Assembly (NCBI GenBank): GCA_005223375.1
Contig: RXOD01006368.1
Location: 1-10,538 of the forward strand
Reading direction: 5' to 3'
Source of the DNA: Amoebophrya sp. AT5.2
Taxonomy: Eukaryota; Sar; Dinophyceae; Syndiniales; Amoebophryaceae
DNA length: 10,538 bases
The notes under the pieces are model-generated. The model did not search any database. It was given only the letters and a program-made list of their open reading frames with translations, and was not told the origin of the DNA. A program made the position numbers and the translations under genes. Below, piece after piece: positions 6,952 to 10,538 of this stretch. Position 1 is the first letter of the stretch, and every line of letters starts with the position of its first letter.

Positions 6952-8885
6952 TCATCGCATTCCACCCGCATTTGGCGGCTTTCGCATGATTTGCTCTAGG
7001 GGCGCCGTCAGGCTGGGGTCTACGTCGTGCAGCATCTGGAGGGATTCGGCTATACTCTTGATATCCCGCTGTGCCTGCTTTGAGAGCCACACACTCCGCG
7101 CCTGCATAGCACCTGCCATGGCGGCGTTCTTGTTAGATTCAACAGTACTGGTTGCCTCTCCTGCTGCAGCTGCAGTTGCTCCCCAACCTTCTTGCCGTCT
7201 GGCCAAAGGGTCTTCCCTCGAAAACGTGTACGTTGTGGTGAGTTCTGGGCTTCCATCGCTCGGCATGCTTCCCCGGTTACCCAGGGGTGCGGTTCTGGGG
7301 TGTCCTCTCTGCGGCCCCATTGCGGCTGCGGGAGCGCTGCTGGTGCTGTTACTGTTTTTACAACTGTTCTTATCCACATCGACATCCGCATATGTCGCGA
7401 CTTCCGCATTCCTGAAGAAGCCATCACTGCGCAGCTGGTGCGTTTTGCTGTTTCTGCCCATCGCTGCCGCGGCGAGTGAACTGGTTTTGCTGCTCTGCAG
7501 AGAGCCCACGGACGCGCCATTCCACGTAGCAGAGGAGGCTGAGGCGGTAGAAGAAGAGCCCCCGGGCGGCTCTTTGTAGAAGGCGCCCCCGGCTGCTGAT
7601 GCCGTGAGGTCGTGAAGTTGGTGATTCTCTGACGGGAGGGACGAGCTGTCCATGTTGTTAATATTGGCCCTGACACCTGCACCTGTTGCCCCCCCTCCGG
7701 TAAGAAACGCACCCGGTGTTCCGCCCCGGCTGCTCGGCAGAAAACGTACCCGCGGCTGCGCGGCAGCGCGCTGGAGGCGGTCGCGGCCCGATAGTACACC
7801 GCGGGTTCTTCTGGACACGGCCGGGGGTGCTTTATTGCGCGTGATGGACGCACGGCCCTGCGCGGTTGCGGCGATCATCCTGTTTTTTTTTTCCGATTTT
7901 TCGCAGGCGAGACTTCTTTGCTTGTCGGATGGCGCGGTTCCACCTCAACTAACTTCAGCAGAAACACCAAGCTGGCCTAGGTACTGGGGGTAGCTTTAGC
8001 TATCTAAAGTACTTCCTTCGTCCTTGAACTTGATCTAAAAGTAAAACTACATCTCTAGTAGTACCTTCTTGCTCCGGCGCTGATAGTTTCTGTGGACTCC
8101 GGTGGTCCCGTGTAGATGAGGTTCTGCATTTGTTTCGACGCGTTGCGGCTCGCCGTGGAGATTGGTGGCCGAACGGGTCCCGACGTGGCGATGTGATTCG
8201 GGTTGGCCGCGTTGCTTCCGTTATTTCCGTCGCTCCCTCGGGACTCGTTGCTTCCCGCTCTCGCGCCGGAGCCGCCTCTCCTGTGCGGGTTTTGGAACGA
8301 GTAGCCTGCCCTGGACATGATCGAGGGTCCCCCCAACGACCCTTCCCTGTTCGACCCTGTACTCAGCTCCAGTCCCATCGCCCGCCGCAGCGCTTTTGGG
8401 TTCGTTTTGTGCTCCAGGCTTTCGTACTTTTTTTCCCGCAGCTGCAGGTCCATTTCCATCTGTTCTTTCGCGACGATCTCGGTCGCCTTCGTCACCCGCT
8501 CCAGCTCGTGCAGCACCTGCTTCAGCTCCACCCCTTTCACTCCGTTCTCCTCCCGCCAGAACGCCTTCTTCGAATCTAGCTTCTCGGCGAGCGCGGCGAT
8601 CTCCTTTTCGGCGCCCTCCTCCTCGTTCAACAGCCGCTCCAGTTCCTGGTGCATGCGCGGCAGTTCCTTATTGCGGATCACGTCGGTCTCCTTCTGCAGC
8701 TGCTCCAGCTCCTGCACCACTTTCGCGCGCTGCTCCCGACTCGCCGCGGACCCGGGGGGGGAGGCACTTCTACCCGCCCGCGTCTGGGTGCGTAGGACCC
8801 GTCCGGCGCGCAGTGGTTCGCGAGGCTGGCTCTGGCCCCGAGAACCACTGCGCCCCCCGCGAGGACCCGTCGACCGCGGAGGCAT
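6952..8885 (-). CDS. Coiled-coil protein of unknown function, two exons
   Basis: I do not recognise this protein. Exon 1 runs 8885-8065 and exon 2 runs 7879-6952; the phase-2 join (AG plus G) gives Arg at residue 274 and a total of 582 aa ending in TGA. Residues 1-48 are basic and Gly/Pro/Arg-rich (RSTGPRGGRSGSRGQ). Residues about 50-160 form a strong coiled coil (REQRAKVVQELEQLQKETDV, then ELERLLNEEEGAEKEIAALA and LHELERVTKATEIVAKEQME). The middle (about 175-520) is Ser/Ala/Gly/Asn-rich and probably disordered. A short predicted amphipathic helix, WLSKQAQRDIKSIAESLQML, lies near the C-terminus. Without splicing, exon 1 would stop at once after ARRYY, immediately inside the intron. That coincidence, the GTAC donor and the matching phase support joining the two open frames. 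A structural, cytoskeletal or centrosomal role is possible but not shown. Codon use is GC-rich at third positions, like its neighbours. Confidence 0.7.
7880..8064 (-). other. Intron of the coiled-coil gene (GTAC...CAG, 185 bp)
   Basis: The donor follows AGCAAGAAG and reads GTACTACTAG; the acceptor is a purine run, AAAAAACAG, before GATGATCGCC. The donor side carries an inverted repeat: AGTACC at 8060-8065 pairs with GGTACT at 7980-7985, and GTAG/CTAC pairing lies nearby. A second small hairpin, CTTTAG-CTAAAG, lies between them near 7994-8009. There is no polypyrimidine tract before the acceptor. Confidence 0.75.
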
Positions 8886-9903
8886 TATAATCGAGGGACT
8901 TACTGATGTGTGGTACTGATGTTCGAGCAGCCGATAGGGCTTTACCTAATAAATTTTACTGTATTTTACTCCTATGTCGGGGCTTTAGTACCAGATGGGC
9001 ACATGCAATGGTGGGGTTGCACTTGCACTGCGGCCGGAAATCAAAACCAAAAGTTCTAAATTCTTTTGGGATCGCAATTTTTAATAATTGCCGTTCTAGG
9101 TACCTGGCAAGTACCAAGCAAACCGCAGTAGTACCGTGAAGAAAGCACACGAAAGAAGAGAAAGTCAGAACCTGCTACGGATACAAATCAAAACGTCCTG
9201 CTTGACGACAGAAAAACGAACCCGCTGCGACGCGCGCCTGCGGTTTAACAGCACGGAGGCCAAACGAATTCACGTCGAATGTCAATGCCACGGTGGAGGT
9301 GGAGGAGATGCACGGGCTCGGATTACAATTTACTTTTACGAAACGAGATAATTGTGAAAAATGTGAACGAGTGAAGCTCTAGCTCGGTTTCCTCGAAAGA
9401 CGGAGGAGAACCGAGGATGACGATGAGCGCAGTAGGACGAACTGTTCTTGACCGTTTTTTCTGTACTGTACAGTTTACACATCACGGTGCCGTTCAACGA
9501 AGAGTACGTAGTGGAGGGAGGTGGATACCAATTTAGTATTTCGTTGCGCCAGCAGCTACAACAACTACATCTGTGACTGTGGTCTTCACAAAGTATTATC
9601 ACCGCAGCATACGCACTGCGTATGCTGCGGTGATAATACCTTGTGAAGACCGTACTTACGCAGAACAAGGTGCTCGGACTGAGAGAGGGCCGCTTTGCTT
9701 CGCCCCCGGCTCTCAAAAGACTTTGTAGTCATTCGAGGAGAGAGAACTTGTCCTTTTACTTTTTTTCTCGCGCGATCTTTTAAAAAGTGTTTTTCTGCTG
9801 GTGAAATGACGGATGGGGAATGAGTAGATCAGGTCGATGCTTCGAAATTGAAGATGTTGCGCGTCATTGTTGCACGGTGCTGCTCCTGGAATACATTGAT
9901 TTT
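8886..9903. other. Spacer between RPN10 and the coiled-coil gene
   Basis: No supportable gene is present. Next to 8886 lies the presumed leader of the coiled-coil gene; an in-frame TAG lies upstream of its ATG with no other ATG between, which supports the chosen start. GGTACY/RGTACC hexamers cluster at about 8912-9135 (for example 8989, 9099, 9111 and 9130). The striking element is the long palindrome at 9581-9651. Confidence 0.5.
9581..9651. repeat. Near-perfect 71-bp palindrome
   Basis: The arms at 9581-9615 and 9617-9651 are reverse complements over 35 bases with a single mismatch (A at 9592 against C at 9640, where G would be expected), around one central base, C9616. The match stops abruptly on both sides. 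Transcribed, it would fold into a hairpin of more than 30 bp; as DNA it could extrude a cruciform. It is not bounded by an obvious direct repeat. Confidence 0.95.
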
Positions 9904-10538
9904 CTACTTCTTGTCCTTGTCGTCTTTTTTGTCGCCGCCCTTGTTCTTGTCGTCCCCGTCTTTTTGCTCATCCCCTTTTATCGCCGCCTGTATTCTCTCG
10001 TCGTTGATGTCGACGCCGGGGAGCTCCGATAGCAGGCTCGCCATGAAATCGGGATCCTGAAACAGATTTGCCTCGTCCGCCGCGCCGGCAGCGGGAGGCG
10101 CGCTGGCGCTTGCAGAAGCTGAGAGTGCGAACAAAAATTTGGTTGGATAATAAACTTGTGCGCAACAATCCAAGTTCTGCTACTTTTAGTGTCGAAAAAG
10201 AATTCATTGACGTGAGAGAGTACGATCGGTTTTCTGCTTTTTCTCGGCGGGCTCTCCCTCCATTTTGGACGGGGCGCTGGGCGTTGCTCCTGCTGTGGGA
10301 GCTGCGGCTGGTGGCTCCGGCGCTGCTGGTGGCGCCGATTCTGTTGCAAGCGTTGAGGGATGAAGGCGTTATAAATGCAGTCAAAACAATTTGAAATGAA
10401 GTAGGTACCAAAAGAGTATGCTATGAGTTTGTAAGTACCCTGCATGCTGAGGAGAATGGCCGCGCGCAAATCTTCGTCCATGTCTTCAAAGCCGGGTATG
10501 TCCGGATGGCCGCCTGCCGGCGGCGCTCCCGCTGCTGC
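9904..10538 (-). CDS. RPN10: 26S proteasome ubiquitin receptor RPN10/PSMD4, C-terminal part (5' end outside window)
   Basis: RPN10 is a subunit of the 19S proteasome regulatory particle that binds ubiquitin chains through UIM helices. Only the last 143 codons are present: exons 10538-10439 (partial), 10340-10224 and 10118-9904, all in phase, ending in TAG at 9904-9906. Residues seen in order are an Ala/Gly/Pro linker, then a ubiquitin-interacting motif MDEDLRAAILLSMQ with the Ala-x-x-x-Ser core. After that come a Pro/Ala-rich linker with a basic-acidic patch (KMEGEPAEKKQKTD), the conserved C-terminal motif QDPDFMASLLSELPGVDIND, and a Lys/Asp-rich tail ending DDKDKK, as in animal PSMD4. The N-terminal VWA domain should lie upstream of the right edge. 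The second exon boundary falls directly after the UIM serine-methionine-glutamine. Confidence 0.92.
10119..10223 (-). other. RPN10 last intron (GTAC...CAG, 105 bp)
   Basis: The donor follows AAAACCGATC and reads GTACTCTC; the acceptor is CGCACTCTCAG before CTTCTGCA. The phase-1 join reads Lys-Thr-Asp-Pro-Ser-Ala-Ser and enters the conserved C-terminal region in frame. Confidence 0.88.
10341..10438 (-). other. RPN10 intron (GTAC...CAG, 98 bp)
   Basis: The donor follows AGCATGCAGG and reads GTACTTAC; the acceptor is TTGCAACAG before AATCGGCG. Splicing in phase 1 gives Gln-Glu-Ser-Ala-Pro-Pro. GGTACTTAC at the donor recurs as GGTACCTAC about 30 bases inside the intron. Confidence 0.9.

Noticed and set aside
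8130..8919. Plus-strand open frames of up to 200 codons opposite the coiled-coil exon
   Set aside because: They are mirror frames of a GC-rich coding exon; their Ser/Phe- and Arg/Pro-rich composition is expected from the antisense of Glu/Lys/Gln and Arg codons.
4343..8995. 14-base sequence TCTGGTACTAAAGC shared between uS2 intron 3 (plus) and the spacer at 8982-8995 (minus)
   Set aside because: One 14-base match in a 10-kb window on two strands is close to chance expectation, and the flanks do not extend it.
9669..9716. Terminator-like hairpin GAGAGGGCCG...CCGGCTCTC
   Set aside because: The pairing is imperfect and no bacterial-type T tract follows; in a eukaryotic context it has no defined meaning.

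Overview
The window looks like nuclear DNA from a small-genome protist. It carries four protein genes, all on the minus strand and all with spliceosomal introns, separated by roughly 1 kb spacers. Three have recognisable products: a SET/NAP-family histone chaperone, the 40S ribosomal protein uS2 (RPSA/S0), and the 3' end of the proteasome ubiquitin receptor RPN10 (PSMD4). The fourth is an unrecognised coiled-coil protein. One-way gene order, an intron with transposon-like ends (inverted repeats plus a flanking 6-bp direct repeat), and low-complexity Ala/Ser/Gly-rich inserts all fit an alveolate. A parasitic dinoflagellate of the Syndiniales (Amoebophrya-like, whose genomes are known for invasive 'introner' elements) fits best, but the taxon is an inference.

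Layout from left to right: 1-530 is a 9-bp minisatellite plus non-coding flank. 531-2966 (minus) is the SET/NAP gene, two exons around a ~400-bp introner-like intron. 2967-4078 is a spacer. 4079-5676 (minus) is uS2, four exons, 257 aa. Its first intron contains a decayed, partly inverted copy of exon 2. 5677-6951 is a spacer that may contain the uS2 5' UTR. 6952-8885 (minus) is the coiled-coil gene, two exons, 582 aa. 8886-9903 is a spacer with an almost perfect 71-bp palindrome. 9904-10538 (minus) is the last 143 codons of RPN10 over three exons, running off the right edge.

The gene products (ribosome, proteasome, chromatin) do not form a pathway; this looks like ordinary head-to-tail housekeeping gene packing. 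The interest lies in the introns. All six introns that reading-frame and family conservation define well begin GTAC and end CAG, instead of the usual GTRAGT donor. One further intron carries the hallmarks of a mobile DNA element, and another records a tandem duplication followed by an apparent template-switch inversion. No prokaryotic, viral, CRISPR or toxin system was seen.
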